NCBI RefSeq assembly: GCF_014697615.1
Contig: NZ_JACJSD010000016.1
Location: 1 to 64,000, forward strand
Direction of reading: 5' to 3'
DNA from: Nostoc sp. FACHB-280
Lineage (GTDB): Bacteria > Cyanobacteriota > Cyanobacteriia > Cyanobacteriales > Nostocaceae
Length of the DNA stretch: 64,000 nt
Positions 46,891 to 56,271 of the stretch are shown here, one piece after another. The notes beneath the pieces are model-generated. The model was not told the DNA's origin and did not search any database. It saw only the letters and a program-made list of their open reading frames with translations. Made by a program: the position numbers and the translations under genes. Each line of letters opens with the position of its first letter. Position 1 is the first letter of the stretch.

Positions 46891-47132
46891 TTAATTTTCG
46901 GATTTAGGAATGAGTTTTGATATAGGTTTTCTAGTCTAGATTGATGAAATTATATGAGATTTATAGATTTAATTTTAAACAGTCTTTATTTAAGATTAAA
47001 TCAATGAATACCCACGGAGAAAATTATGACTAATGTAATGTAAGAAAGATAGCGATTTGCCAGAGGCCATTCAATCAGTTATCGACCTAACTTTTGCTCA
47101 GTAAACTATTGAAAATTAAGGAAAAATGTCAA

Positions 47133-47519
47133 ATGGATCTTGTACAAACAGTTATTGCACTCACAAATACTGAACGTGCTAAACATGGCTTACGAGCCTT
47201 GCAATGGAATGAGCAACTATTCAAAGCAGCACAAGAACATTCTCAAAGTATGGCTCACGGTGATTTCTTCGATCATCGTGAGTTGGTTGAACGTGCTAGA
47301 GAAGAAGGCTATCCATCTTCTTTTGTTGGAGAGAATATTGCGGCAGGCCGTTCTACAGCACAAGAGGTTGTAGGAGACTGGATGAATAGCCCTGGACATC
47401 GTAACAATATTCTTAATCCAGATTATACAGAGATTGGTGTTGGTCACTACTACTTAGAGAATGATGGAGGTAAGTTTAATTACAAACATTACTGGACGCA
47501 AATCTTTGGAAAACGCTAA
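47133..47519 (+). CDS. CAP-domain (SCP/PR1-like) protein
   Basis: A 128-residue protein that is almost entirely one CAP domain: 'LTNTERAKHGLRALQWNEQL', 'AAQEHSQSMAHGDFFDHR', 'GENIAAGRSTAQEVVGDWMNSPGHRNNILNP' and 'IGVGHYY'. The conserved His/Glu residues of the CAP cavity are present. Bacterial CAP proteins are usually exported; this one has no signal peptide from the ATG at 47133, and the in-frame TTG at 47094 does not add one. The ATG is preferred because AAGGA lies 10 bases upstream. Function is unknown. The next gene, a beta/gamma-crystallin, is 195 bases downstream on the same strand. Confidence 0.87.
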   Translation: MDLVQTVIALTNTERAKHGLRALQWNEQLFKAAQEHSQSMAHGDFFDHRELVERAREEGYPSSFVGENIAAGRSTAQEVVGDWMNSPGHRNNILNPDYTEIGVGHYYLENDGGKFNYKHYWTQIFGKR

Positions 47520-47714
47520 CCCAAAATCGGCGCACAAACGATTTAAAGATGAATCGTTCTGATATCAGAGTTAAGTCAGCATAGAAGCAATATGAGATAT
47601 TAACTGTCTCATACTTGTAATGAGCTTCTTTAAGCTAGTAGAAAAGACGTACTTGGTTCTCAATTAGAGCAAAATCTTCTGTTCAAATACTTATCTAAAA
47701 TCAAGGAGAAGACT

Positions 47715-47972
47715 ATGGCAGCTATTGTTTTATTTACAGATAGAGACTTTCAGGGAGGCTCTGGAACATTCACGACTTCAGTATCAAATCTGGTAAATTT
47801 CAACCTCAACGACACAGTTTCATCTCTTAAAATTTTGGACGGAAGTTGGGAATTTTATAGAGATGTCGATTTTCAAAACTCTTATGGTGTGGTTTTAGGC
47901 CCTGGGGAATATTCTTGGGTAGAGGATATCGGCATTCCAAATGATGATATGTCCTCTTTGAGACCTGTTTAG
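47715..47972 (+). CDS. Single-domain beta/gamma-crystallin
   Basis: An 85-residue protein consisting of one beta/gamma-crystallin domain with two Greek-key motifs. Each carries the calcium-binding clamp N/D-N/D-X-X-S/T-S: NDTVSS (32-37) and NDDMSS (76-81). The first motif has 'FTDRDFQGGSGTFT', the second 'FYRDVDFQNSYGVVLGPGEY'. Both sites are intact, so it should bind two calcium ions. Microbial members are often linked to spores, stress or the cell surface, but the role here is unknown. There is no signal peptide. A good ribosome binding site (aaggaga) precedes the ATG. Confidence 0.92.
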   Translation: MAAIVLFTDRDFQGGSGTFTTSVSNLVNFNLNDTVSSLKILDGSWEFYRDVDFQNSYGVVLGPGEYSWVEDIGIPNDDMSSLRPV

Positions 47973-48043
47973 CAAGCAAACAAATGTAGAAATAGCTGCT
48001 TTCAATAGCGGTTAAGCTGCAACGCATCTAATTTGTCTATAAT

Positions 48044-48064
48044 GTGCGGGCAAGATGCCCGCAC
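48044..48064. repeat. Perfect 9-bp palindrome
   Basis: GTGCGGGCA aga TGCCCGCAC, a compact GC-rich hairpin behind the crystallin gene, without a T run. A variant occurs at 57934-57953 (GTGGGCAA gatt TTGCCCAC). It is probably a dispersed palindromic repeat and may also act as a weak terminator. Confidence 0.6.
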
Positions 48065-48317
48065 AACAATTATCTTGCGTTTTCGGTTTATTTAATTTGG
48101 CCTTTCTTATTGATACTATGGCAGCAGTAATCCTTGCTGTGTCTAGTAATAATTCGTCAGTAGTTATCTTTTTTCGTATTGACAAATAACATTTATTTAT
48201 CAATAAACTAAAAATACAGTTTTTCAGTCTTTTTTTGTATTAGTGAATTGCTTTTCTTGATAAACTAAAGACAACATTATTAAATAGTAGGACTAAATTA
48301 AACCTAACTTAAAATTA

Positions 48318-48413
48318 CCGGGTTTCGACTGCGCTCAACCCTCTTATTTTCAAGGATCGAGCATTGAGCGTTCGCGTAGCGTCTCCCTTGGGGAGAAGTC
48401 GAAATGCGTCTTC
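48318..48413. repeat. Small dispersed repeat with inverted ends
   Basis: The segment runs from gggtttcgactgcgctcaacc to gagaagtcgaaatgcg; TTTCGACT and AGTCGAAA are inverted. Inside is ttgagcgttcgcgtagcgtctcccttggggag, a motif abundant in Nostoc-type genomes. It is non-coding. The wider gap 48065-48446 holds nothing else recognisable. Confidence 0.6.
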
Positions 48414-48446
48414 TAAATAATTGTGTCTACCTACTTATTCATATCT

Positions 48447-49001
48447 CTAATAACTACACATTGCTATACGACAATTATTTAAAAGTTCATCAAGTTGCTT
48501 AACAACTCGAAAGGGATTTTTCCCTATAAATACAGATGCAATTACGGCTTCATGAGGATTTCTGCCGGTTCTTTTAACAGCAGCGATCGCGTCTTTATTA
48601 GAGAATCCCCGAATACTTACCAACCATGCAGCTAGTACATGACCAGTGCGACCAATGCCCCCTGAACAATGTACAACTACTTTTTGGTTTTGTTTATCTG
48701 CTGCTATTAAAAAAGGAAGTATTGTCTGCGTCATCATTTCTACTTCAGCAAATTGAAAATCTATAATTGGTGCCGAGCAGACTTGCTCACTACCAAATTC
48801 TTGTTGATATCTATCTAAAAGATTTGAGTAGAGAGCCAGTTGTTTTTCAGGAAGAAGACAACATACTCGTTGAATATTTTGAGCCTTCATAAAATTAATC
48901 CAATGGGATACTTGTTTGTTGGAATAACCAGGTCTACAAGCACCAAACACAATTAATTCCTGTTCTCCAGCAGCAGCAAACCTGTAAATATTCTTAATCA
49001 T
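48447..49001 (-). CDS. Protein tyrosine / dual-specificity phosphatase-like protein
   Basis: A 184-residue protein with the phosphatase P-loop HCSGGIGRTG (catalytic Cys112, Arg118) and a candidate general-acid Asp81 in 'PIIDFQFAE'. The rest ('GACRPGYSNKQVSHWINFM', 'AAWLVSIRGFSNKDAIAAVKRTGRNP') fits the compact PTP/dual-specificity fold. It should remove phosphate from Tyr or Ser/Thr, or possibly from a phosphoinositide or nucleotide. It is not next to a kinase gene. The start is the ATG at 48999-49001; there is no signal peptide. Confidence 0.85.
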   Translation of the reverse strand: MIKNIYRFAAAGEQELIVFGACRPGYSNKQVSHWINFMKAQNIQRVCCLLPEKQLALYSNLLDRYQQEFGSEQVCSAPIIDFQFAEVEMMTQTILPFLIAADKQNQKVVVHCSGGIGRTGHVLAAWLVSIRGFSNKDAIAAVKRTGRNPHEAVIASVFIGKNPFRVVKQLDELLNNCRIAMCSY

Positions 49002-49466
49002 CTATTTTCACTATTAAAAATAGGTAAAAAATTTATTGCTATTTATTAATGAGCTTGAAACAAAACTGTGTTTATTTCTCGAAAGTTTCCCTTCCTAAAT
49101 TCGGTAAACTGAGCAACTTACTGTAATTAAGAGGTATTATAAGATAATTGCCCAAGTCACATAACCTTTGATTAACCTAAATTGAATATTTTTCCTCCAG
49201 AAAGCATATAAGCTCATCCTCAAACGAAGTCAAATACGGTCGCTTCAATTCCCCCAAACACTTCATACTAAGTTGCGTTCAGAAATAGTATTCCTACTCC
49301 CTACACCCAGCCCAAATTACTATCTTTGATTGCAACTTGGTATCAGTATAGCTTTTGCAGCTTCTTCCAAAATATTCTTAAAGTCAGATAATGCGTAAGT
49401 TCTTGTCAATACAAGCTAAAGACATAATTGAATAGATATTGCCCCAAAATTCCTAGAGGTGTCAGT
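49002..49466. other. Divergent intergenic region
   Basis: About 465 bases between the phosphatase and cupin genes, AT-rich on the left. It contains a stretch 'aactaagttgcgttcagaaatagtattcctactccctac' of repeat-like character but no clear element. Nothing coding is seen. Confidence 0.35.
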
Positions 49467-49928
49467 ATGACTGTTATCACTCCCAATCATCTCGTCGTAG
49501 AGGAAAACCCTTCTTACACCGCGCAGGAACCAGATCGCCGGCTCTGGATTAGCGAAGCAGGAGGACTTACCCAGTTCGGTGCGTTCATCGAAATCCTGCA
49601 ACCTGGCTCTCGTTCATCACTCAAGCATTGGCATAGTGCTGAGGATGAAATGGTCTATGTCCTCGAAGGGGAGATCGTTCTCATTGAAGGAGACGCAGAG
49701 ACTATACTACGTCCTGGCGATGCCACAACGTTTCTAGCAGGAGTGCCAGTAGGTCACTGTCTTGAGAATCGTAGCTCCCAGGCAACGCGATGCCTAGTAG
49801 TCGGCACCCGATCAGCAGTAGACACAATCACGTATCCTGACCTTGATCTGGTGTGTCACCGAGATCGAGCTTTGCCGGACGACATCTGGACTAACAGTGC
49901 CGGAGAACCTGCTTTGAACCCCTACTAG
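49467..49928 (+). CDS. Cupin-domain protein
   Basis: A 153-residue single-domain cupin. Motif 1 is 'GSRSSLKHWHSAEDEMVYVLEGE' (two His, one Glu as metal ligands) and motif 2 is 'RPGDATTFLAGVPVGHCLEN' (His). The metal site is complete. The reaction cannot be told from the sequence; relatives include dioxygenases, isomerases and ligand-binding proteins. The ATG at 49467 is chosen because AGAGG lies seven bases upstream; an upstream in-frame start would add 13 residues. The gene is visibly more GC-rich than its neighbours and its codon choice differs, suggesting transfer from elsewhere. Confidence 0.85.
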   Translation: MTVITPNHLVVEENPSYTAQEPDRRLWISEAGGLTQFGAFIEILQPGSRSSLKHWHSAEDEMVYVLEGEIVLIEGDAETILRPGDATTFLAGVPVGHCLENRSSQATRCLVVGTRSAVDTITYPDLDLVCHRDRALPDDIWTNSAGEPALNPY

Positions 49929-50249
49929 CAATAATTGCAGCTTTTTGGGAGCGCAATGTGCTGCTATGTAGAAACACCTGACAATGTTCTCTCTAGTAGT
50001 CTACCAAAGTGTCGCTTAACAAGTCGCTGCACCAAAACTCCGCAATTTGATTGGTTTAGATCAATACCGTTGGCAAAATAAGAGCATGAAGAGGTAGGGC
50101 GTTTCGTAGTAGAGTTGTTGTTGTGAGAAACAACAACTCAAGTGCGATTCGTTGTGAATGAATCCGGTAATCCGTCCGGAAATAACCTCAGCAGCCAATT
50201 ATAGAAATATATGAGGCTGAACTCTCGGACTGGAGTTTTGATAATGCCG
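49929..50249. other. Intergenic region with an inverted repeat
   Basis: About 320 bases between the convergent cupin and PHP-like genes. It contains an 11-bp inverted repeat GAGTTGTTGTT / AACAACAACTC at 50112-50139, which may serve as terminator or is a dispersed palindrome. Nothing else is recognised. Confidence 0.5.
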
Positions 50250-52592
50250 CTAGAAACTAATAAACAAAGGACTTGTCCAAACCTTAGAGTCATCAATCTG
50301 ACGACCGGAAATATAAACTGGGACAAAACCGTAGGCGCTAGATTCAGGCTCTAGAATAAAACTGCCGCTAATATCTCTAGATATGGGAGTTGCACTTAGC
50401 CGTTCAACCGCCAAAAAAAGTTCTGTTCCTCCAAGTTCTTGCCGCAGTATTCCTTGGTTGAGGATGTCTTGTCCGCTAAATTCCCAGATAAATTCAGGAC
50501 AATGGATATAAGGATTACGTTGTAGTGGACTTCCGACTTTTGTGTAACTATCGATTTGAACCTGTAGACGGAATTGGGCATGAAGTAAATCAGATAAATT
50601 CAGTTCAATTGCATCAGCATCTCCATAGGTATCAGAACGGAACTCTAGTTTTAATGCTCCGGCTCGTCTGACATACTCTTCTGGATGTTCTAGACCATAA
50701 ACTTGATAACTTTGCACGATAGTACTTGAATATTCCAGAGTTCCGCGCCACTGTGCCCAACGATAGCGGTCTTTAATCCGCGCTCCACCCCAACGCAGAC
50801 GAATCTTGTTAGTAGCGTAACCCGCTTCTGATTGCAGATTACGATGCCACAACAAACCATTATGGGTATATGCGGTAATCTCGTCCCAGCCACTTGTACC
50901 CAATAATCGATAGTTAATAGTCACAGCATCTGATGCAGTAAATTCATCTCCCTGAATATGCGAATCAGACCACAACAAAGCCACTATGCGATCGCCTGTT
51001 GTCGCCCAAGTATGACGAGAACGCAAAGCCTGATTAATATCAAATTTCGTCAACGTTGGAGCAATAATTCCCGTCAATCCGCCATTCACCCCAAATACAG
51101 CAGTCCCCGGAACTCCACCGCCACAACGTCCGCGATGTTCATCACCATTAGCTGACACACCTACTTTATAACCTCTACTAATGGCATCCTGGTAAAACCA
51201 GGGAAAGTGTCCCCAAGCCGAACCGACTTCAATCAGACGTTCTAATTTAGAATGATGCCAGTCCAAAATAGCCCGCCGTCCACCTACATGAGGAATCATT
51301 AAATGCTGCTCTGGATTGTGAATATAAGCAGCGTAAAGTCGATCTACAGGCCAAGCTCCGGGTAATAATTGCTTGCCTTTCATGTCTTCATTCCACTCAA
51401 AAGAGCGCACTTGTTTTCCTTGGAGGTCATAAGGAAATAACACTTCATTACCCAAGAAAATCACATTGCGATCGCCCCCGACGGCAGAATTACCACACCA
51501 TTCTGTGCCAGGGTAGCAAATAAACTCACCTTCCTGCGTTACTTCCTGACACAGTTTGACATCATTCTGCCAGCGTTCTTCAGTAATATTGAAATCATTC
51601 GCTGTATATCCCAAAACATCCAACCCCGCCACATCTCGACCGTAGGCGAAATTATACTCTGTACTATTCGTTCCTACAGTATTGTTGGAATGTACATGAA
51701 GGTCAGCAAAAAAAGCACGGGGATAAGTCAAGTTACTATCTGCTGTAATCGGCGTTAACTGACTTTGCAATTCAGTACCCACCAAATTAGCTTGCAGCAA
51801 GGCTTCTTGATTATTCTCTAAGGTCAAATTAGTTTTAACTACTGCCCATCCTTGCGTCGGTAAATCAAGTAACTGCTCCTGCAAACCAATTAACTGCAAC
51901 TTTCCGCCCAAACCCCAACAAGTATTTCCCCAAACATCTTCTACTCTTACCCGCACAGGAAAAGAAACACCTGTTTTTACAAGTCTAGGAGCCACAATAG
52001 TGATTTTAGCTGGTGGTGCGTTTACAACATCAATCACCACATCACCCGGAACTTCAGCAAAGCGGGAAGTCCCCACCGGATCGATGTAAGCCCGAAACCG
52101 GAAACCTTGTTCAACAAAAGTTTGTACCCTTGTACCTGCGCCACCACCTCGGCGATCGCCTAATCGAATTAAAATGCGATCGCCTGGTTTTAAATAGCCA
52201 TCAACAATATCGACAATAATCGCCTTTTGATAAGGACGTTCATGACCTTTTTGATCGAACCTTACCTTTAACGACTGTACCGTTGACTGACTTTCGCCAG
52301 GAAGCGGTGGACGAACTTGGTATTCTGCCGAAACATAATTAGCTGCTGTTGGGTCTTCTGTCTGAAACAAAGCCCAATCCGAGTAGAATTTGAAAGTTAC
52401 CTTAAACCAAGCACCATCAGCAATTCCCGAAGCACCAACTTCATAATCAAGCAAAATTTCTTGCCAACTTCCCGCCTCAACTTGTCGCGTAGAACAGTGT
52501 AAACGACCGAGAAAAGGTAATGTATTGATGTATTCTAAATATCCTTGGGGATGTGTATATTCTCCCAATAAATTGAGTATCTCGTCTGACAT
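50250..52592 (-). CDS. PHP/DUF3604-like metal-dependent hydrolase family protein
   Basis: A 780-residue protein. The N-terminal ~290 residues are beta-rich ('WQEILLDYEVGASGIADGAW', 'KITIVAPRLVKTGVSFPVRV'). The central part (~290-540) has PHP-type metal motifs: 'FADLHVHSNNTVGTNS' (HxH near residue 299), 'DVLGYTANDFN', 'ICYPGTEW', 'MIPHVGGRRA' and 'GVSANGDEHRG'. This is the pattern of DUF3604-like PHP proteins, which are poorly characterised; some relatives are linked to toxin or phosphoester metabolism. The ATG at 52590-52592 is preferred; a TTG upstream would add seven residues. It follows cysW by about 120 bases on the same strand, where cysA would be expected, so a link to sulfur uptake or sulfated compounds is possible but unproven. 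Confidence 0.75.
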   Translation of the reverse strand: MSDEILNLLGEYTHPQGYLEYINTLPFLGRLHCSTRQVEAGSWQEILLDYEVGASGIADGAWFKVTFKFYSDWALFQTEDPTAANYVSAEYQVRPPLPGESQSTVQSLKVRFDQKGHERPYQKAIIVDIVDGYLKPGDRILIRLGDRRGGGAGTRVQTFVEQGFRFRAYIDPVGTSRFAEVPGDVVIDVVNAPPAKITIVAPRLVKTGVSFPVRVRVEDVWGNTCWGLGGKLQLIGLQEQLLDLPTQGWAVVKTNLTLENNQEALLQANLVGTELQSQLTPITADSNLTYPRAFFADLHVHSNNTVGTNSTEYNFAYGRDVAGLDVLGYTANDFNITEERWQNDVKLCQEVTQEGEFICYPGTEWCGNSAVGGDRNVIFLGNEVLFPYDLQGKQVRSFEWNEDMKGKQLLPGAWPVDRLYAAYIHNPEQHLMIPHVGGRRAILDWHHSKLERLIEVGSAWGHFPWFYQDAISRGYKVGVSANGDEHRGRCGGGVPGTAVFGVNGGLTGIIAPTLTKFDINQALRSRHTWATTGDRIVALLWSDSHIQGDEFTASDAVTINYRLLGTSGWDEITAYTHNGLLWHRNLQSEAGYATNKIRLRWGGARIKDRYRWAQWRGTLEYSSTIVQSYQVYGLEHPEEYVRRAGALKLEFRSDTYGDADAIELNLSDLLHAQFRLQVQIDSYTKVGSPLQRNPYIHCPEFIWEFSGQDILNQGILRQELGGTELFLAVERLSATPISRDISGSFILEPESSAYGFVPVYISGRQIDDSKVWTSPLFISF

Positions 52593-52715
52593 AGAATTTA
52601 TCTCAAAAATCAACCTTCAATTTGACTAGTATGCCAATAAATAACTCTTTCGCCCTCTTTCTTTGCATCTCTGCCTTGAAAAGTTCAGAGACGCTCCTGT
52701 ATCGCTACCGCTACT

Positions 52716-53570
52716 CTAACGCCGGAAGCTTGTAATTTTCGCTGCGTCTTTGCGTGAGACATCCAAACTTCGCAAAAACTCTTGAACCACCAAAGTCAAC
52801 AACGCCAAAATAGCCAACAAAGAAGCACAAGCAAAAGCAGATATAGTTTGATACTCTGCATACACCTGCTCAATATGTAAAGTCAGAGTGTTGGTTTCAT
52901 TAATCAACTTCCCCGAAACCACAGAAACCGCCCCAAATTCCCCAATCGCTCTAGAAGTACAAAGAATCACACCGTAAAACAACGCCCAGCGAATTGTCGG
53001 AAATGTTACACGCCAAAAAGTTTGCCAAGAATTTGCTCCTAATGTTTGCGCTGCTTCTTCCTCTTCCCATCCCATACTTTGCAGTACAGGTAAAACTTCT
53101 CGCACTACAAAAGGAATAGTCACGAATAAAGTTGTCAAAATCATTCCTGGTAGAGCAAAAATTACTCTTATATTGATTGCTTGCAACCACGAACCAAATA
53201 AACCGACGGTAGGGCTATAGAGCAAGATAAACATCAAACCGACAATAGTAGGTGAGATTGCTAATGGCAAGTCTAAAATTAATAACAGCATTACCTTACC
53301 AGGAAACGAGTATCTTGCTAAAATCCAGGCTGCTAAAATGCCAAAAGCTGTATTAATGGGAACAGCTATAAGTGTAATCAATACAGTCAAGAATATGGCA
53401 TGGCGAGCTTCAGGCGTGGTTACACTCTCTAAATAAGCCTCAATTCCACTAGCAAAGGCTTGATAGAAGATATTCAGTAGGGGAAAAAGAACAGCGATCG
53501 CTAAAAATGATAACCCTAAAGTCATCAACACATAGCGTCCCCAAGGTATTGGTTGTAACTTAAGCTTCAT
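52716..53570 (-). CDS. cysW: Sulfate ABC transporter permease CysW
   Basis: A 284-residue inner-membrane permease with six helices. It contains the ABC-permease EAA loop (EEAAQTLGANSWQTFWRVTFP region, split by a charged EEEE) and 'SRAIGEFGAVSVVSG', a signature of the CysW family. With CysT, the periplasmic protein SbpA and an ATPase it imports sulfate or thiosulfate. Its start overlaps the end of cysT by 11 bases, showing translational coupling in one operon. Confidence 0.94.
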   Translation of the reverse strand: MKLKLQPIPWGRYVLMTLGLSFLAIAVLFPLLNIFYQAFASGIEAYLESVTTPEARHAIFLTVLITLIAVPINTAFGILAAWILARYSFPGKVMLLLILDLPLAISPTIVGLMFILLYSPTVGLFGSWLQAINIRVIFALPGMILTTLFVTIPFVVREVLPVLQSMGWEEEEAAQTLGANSWQTFWRVTFPTIRWALFYGVILCTSRAIGEFGAVSVVSGKLINETNTLTLHIEQVYAEYQTISAFACASLLAILALLTLVVQEFLRSLDVSRKDAAKITSFRR

Positions 53571-54432
53571 ATCTGCGACTCCACAACTGTAATAAGTTGG
53601 TACAGATGAGAATCACCATAGAAATCATTAACAACACAATTGCTACAGCTGTTGCCCCACTATAGTCATACTGTTCTAATCTGCGATAGATATAGACGGA
53701 AGTAATCATTGTTTCATAGGGAATATTACCGGAAATGATCACCACAACCCCGTATTCACCGATAGCACGGGCAAAAGCCAAAGTAAATCCTGTGATGATT
53801 GCAGGTAGTATTTGCGGAAAAATCACGCGCCAAAATGTCTGCCAAGAATCCGCACCAAGAATATGTGCTGCTTCTTCAATTTCTGATCCTATCTCCATCA
53901 ACACAGGTTGTACAGTCCGAACTACAAAGGGCAGTGTGACAAATACCTTAGCGAAGACTACACCAATTACAGATGAGGTTAAGTTTACCTGTTCGATACC
54001 CAACAATCTCAAGGTGTCACCTAAGATTGTTCCCGGATCTAAATACTGTCCGATGACTCCCCCAGAACCGTAAACAGATAACAAAGCAATCCCCGCCACT
54101 ACCGCAGGCATCGCAAATGGCAAGTCTACTAATCCATCTACTAACCTCTTTCCTGGAAATTCATATCGGACTAATATCCAAGCTAGGATTACACCAAAGA
54201 CACTGTTAATCAAAGCAGCTAAAAAAGCCGCAGAGAAACAAAGTTTATAGGCTGCTACAGCAGGGGGAGCAGTAATAACTTGCCATAATTCTGTCCAGGA
54301 ACTTTTGGCAGCTTCCAGAAAGATTACCCCTAACGGCAACAGAACGATAAAACTGATGTAGGTTAAAGCTAAACCTTGTAGAAGTGAACGGTGAAAGCGT
54401 TGATGGGAAACTGCGACAGAGATAGCTGACAT
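53560..54432 (-). CDS. cysT: Sulfate ABC transporter permease CysT
   Basis: A 290-residue permease with six helices. It has 'LVDLPFAMPAVVAGIALLSVYG', the EAA loop 'EEAAHILGADSWQTFWRVIFP' (shown in part) and 'ARAIGEYGVVVIISGNIPYET', all typical of CysT/CysU. It pairs with CysW to form the sulfate channel. It lies five bases behind sbpA and overlaps cysW. Start ATG at 54430-54432. Confidence 0.94.
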   Translation of the reverse strand: MSAISVAVSHQRFHRSLLQGLALTYISFIVLLPLGVIFLEAAKSSWTELWQVITAPPAVAAYKLCFSAAFLAALINSVFGVILAWILVRYEFPGKRLVDGLVDLPFAMPAVVAGIALLSVYGSGGVIGQYLDPGTILGDTLRLLGIEQVNLTSSVIGVVFAKVFVTLPFVVRTVQPVLMEIGSEIEEAAHILGADSWQTFWRVIFPQILPAIITGFTLAFARAIGEYGVVVIISGNIPYETMITSVYIYRRLEQYDYSGATAVAIVLLMISMVILICTNLLQLWSRRYEA

Positions 54433-54437
54433 TGTAA

Positions 54438-55505
54438 TTACCTATTTCTGGCTGCTTGAGCAGAGTCGAATAATGCGCCATCGGCAAACAGTTTCTGATC
54501 TACAACTTTCCAATCACCAAAATCAGCAATTTTATAGAGGCTGCTAACTGGTTTATATTGACTGGCATATTTTTGATATACCGTCTGATCAATTGGGCGA
54601 TATCCTTGTTGGGCGTAAATTTCCTGTCCTTTGGGAGAAAACAAAAACTTAGTAAATGCTTCAGCTACTTCGCGTGTTCCTCTGCTGTCTACAATTTTGT
54701 CAACTACAGTCACGGGAAAATCAACCTGGATATTAGTTGCTGGTACGATGTAGGGCAAATCCTCTGCAACGGCTTTATTGGTAAAAATAATCTCGTTTTC
54801 AAAGGTGAGTAGTGCATCACCAATTTTGTTTTTGATGAAGGCATCTGATGCTTCTCGTCCACTACTGACTAGGGTTTTAGTGTTTCTCACAAAGCTTCTG
54901 AGATAATCTTGGGCAGCTTGTTCTCCTTGTGATTTGAGAAAAGAACCATACCCTGCCAAAATCCCCCATCGCGCATTCCCACCTGTTTGGGGATTAATGC
55001 CCACAATGGCTACATTGTCACGAGTTAGATCCTTCCAAGTTTGAATGTTTTTAGGATTTCCAGTCCTTGTCACTACAACCATCACTGTATTAGCAGGGGA
55101 GGCTTGATTGGGTAATCTTTGCCTCCATTCTGGACTGACAAAACCCTTTTCTACCAACGCATCTATATTACTCTGGATGTTCTGCGCTGCTATGTCAGCT
55201 TGTAATCCCCCAAGAATTGCTCTGGTTTGCGCTCCCGATCCGCCATAAGATTCTTTGAATGTGACATCTTGTCCAGTCTTTGCCTTCCATTGTGCTTGGA
55301 ACGCTGGAATCATTTTGGAAAATAAGGATCTGGCTACTCCATAAGAAACTAACGTCAGTTCAACCGAGTTTGATTTTTGATCTGTGATAACTTGGGCTTG
55401 ATTTGTTGATGTTTGGTTTTGTGTAGAATTTTTGGTTTGAGTGCAAGCTGGGATAAAAAATCCCGAAGCAAACAGCAAGGCGTGTAAGGTCTTACGCCTC
55501 TTCAT
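54438..55505 (-). CDS. sbpA: Sulfate-binding lipoprotein
   Basis: A 355-residue periplasmic solute-binding protein. The lipobox is at 'FFIPAC' with Cys21. The mature protein has the sulfate-binding signatures 'LVSYGVARSLFSKMIPAF', 'KESYGGSGAQTRAI', 'INPQTGGNARWGIL' and 'FPVTVVDKIVDSRGTREVA'. It captures sulfate for the CysTW permease. It is first in the sbpA-cysT-cysW operon. The ATPase gene cysA is not in the window; it must be encoded elsewhere. Confidence 0.94.
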   Translation of the reverse strand: MKRRKTLHALLFASGFFIPACTQTKNSTQNQTSTNQAQVITDQKSNSVELTLVSYGVARSLFSKMIPAFQAQWKAKTGQDVTFKESYGGSGAQTRAILGGLQADIAAQNIQSNIDALVEKGFVSPEWRQRLPNQASPANTVMVVVTRTGNPKNIQTWKDLTRDNVAIVGINPQTGGNARWGILAGYGSFLKSQGEQAAQDYLRSFVRNTKTLVSSGREASDAFIKNKIGDALLTFENEIIFTNKAVAEDLPYIVPATNIQVDFPVTVVDKIVDSRGTREVAEAFTKFLFSPKGQEIYAQQGYRPIDQTVYQKYASQYKPVSSLYKIADFGDWKVVDQKLFADGALFDSAQAARNR

Positions 55506-56271
55506 AAATTGCTCCTAGTTATTACTTTTGGCTTGATTTAGATAATACTATTAAAAGTCGATTGAATAACTGTATTTAATAAAAAATACTAATGAAAAAT
55601 CATTGTATTGACTCAATAAGACAGAAAAAAGCGATCGCAGTACATAAAGCGCGATCGCCCTATGTGGAAAAAGTAATATGATGTCCGGTAAATCGCCCAT
55701 AATTAAGCTACCGACTAATTTCTCCTGAAATGGGAACCTCAAAACATTGGATGCCAAAAACGATCGCTTGCTTAGATACTCTCCCTTATTTCATCTACTT
55801 CACCAAACTCATACTCGATTGCGCGAACGGTAAGTTTGTAAAATGTTGAATCTCGACGCATGAAGTACTATTAGCCCTTTAAGTTAAATATTTTAAACTA
55901 AAGCTCTGATTTTTAAAGCATAAATATTGCTCAATAACGGTTTTGCTTGGGCATTAACTACAGCTGCTTTATCTGCTTGTATTAGTTGAGATGTAGTAAG
56001 TGAAACGAAACCGAACCCAACAATACCGAGCTATTTGGATTTTGGTTTAATTTATTTTTTGTGAGAGTATAATCACAGATTCTGCTTAGTTATCCCTAAA
56101 AGTTGATGAATCTATTTGTCATCTATCTAAAGAGTTAAACATCCGTAAATGTCATAATTTGCAATCTTTAACCAGAAAACTCAACTTTAGATAGGTACAA
56201 TTACTAAAGTCAATTTTGGAGTATGGCTAAGTAAGTAATCAAAAATAGATTTTCTTCAAGGAGGTGTTGGA
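55506..56271. other. Divergent intergenic region with HIP1 pair
   Basis: About 766 bases between the divergent sbpA and second mscS genes. Two HIP1 sites lie close together (aaaagcgatcgcag at about 55629 and aagcgcgatcgcc at about 55650). The sulfate operon promoter should be at the left. A 68-codon minus-strand frame over 55551-55757 has no protein features and is rejected. Confidence 0.35.

Noticed and set aside
55551-55757. 68-codon minus-strand frame between sbpA and mscS
   Set aside because: No ribosome binding site or protein-like pattern; overlaps HIP1 sites in the promoter region.
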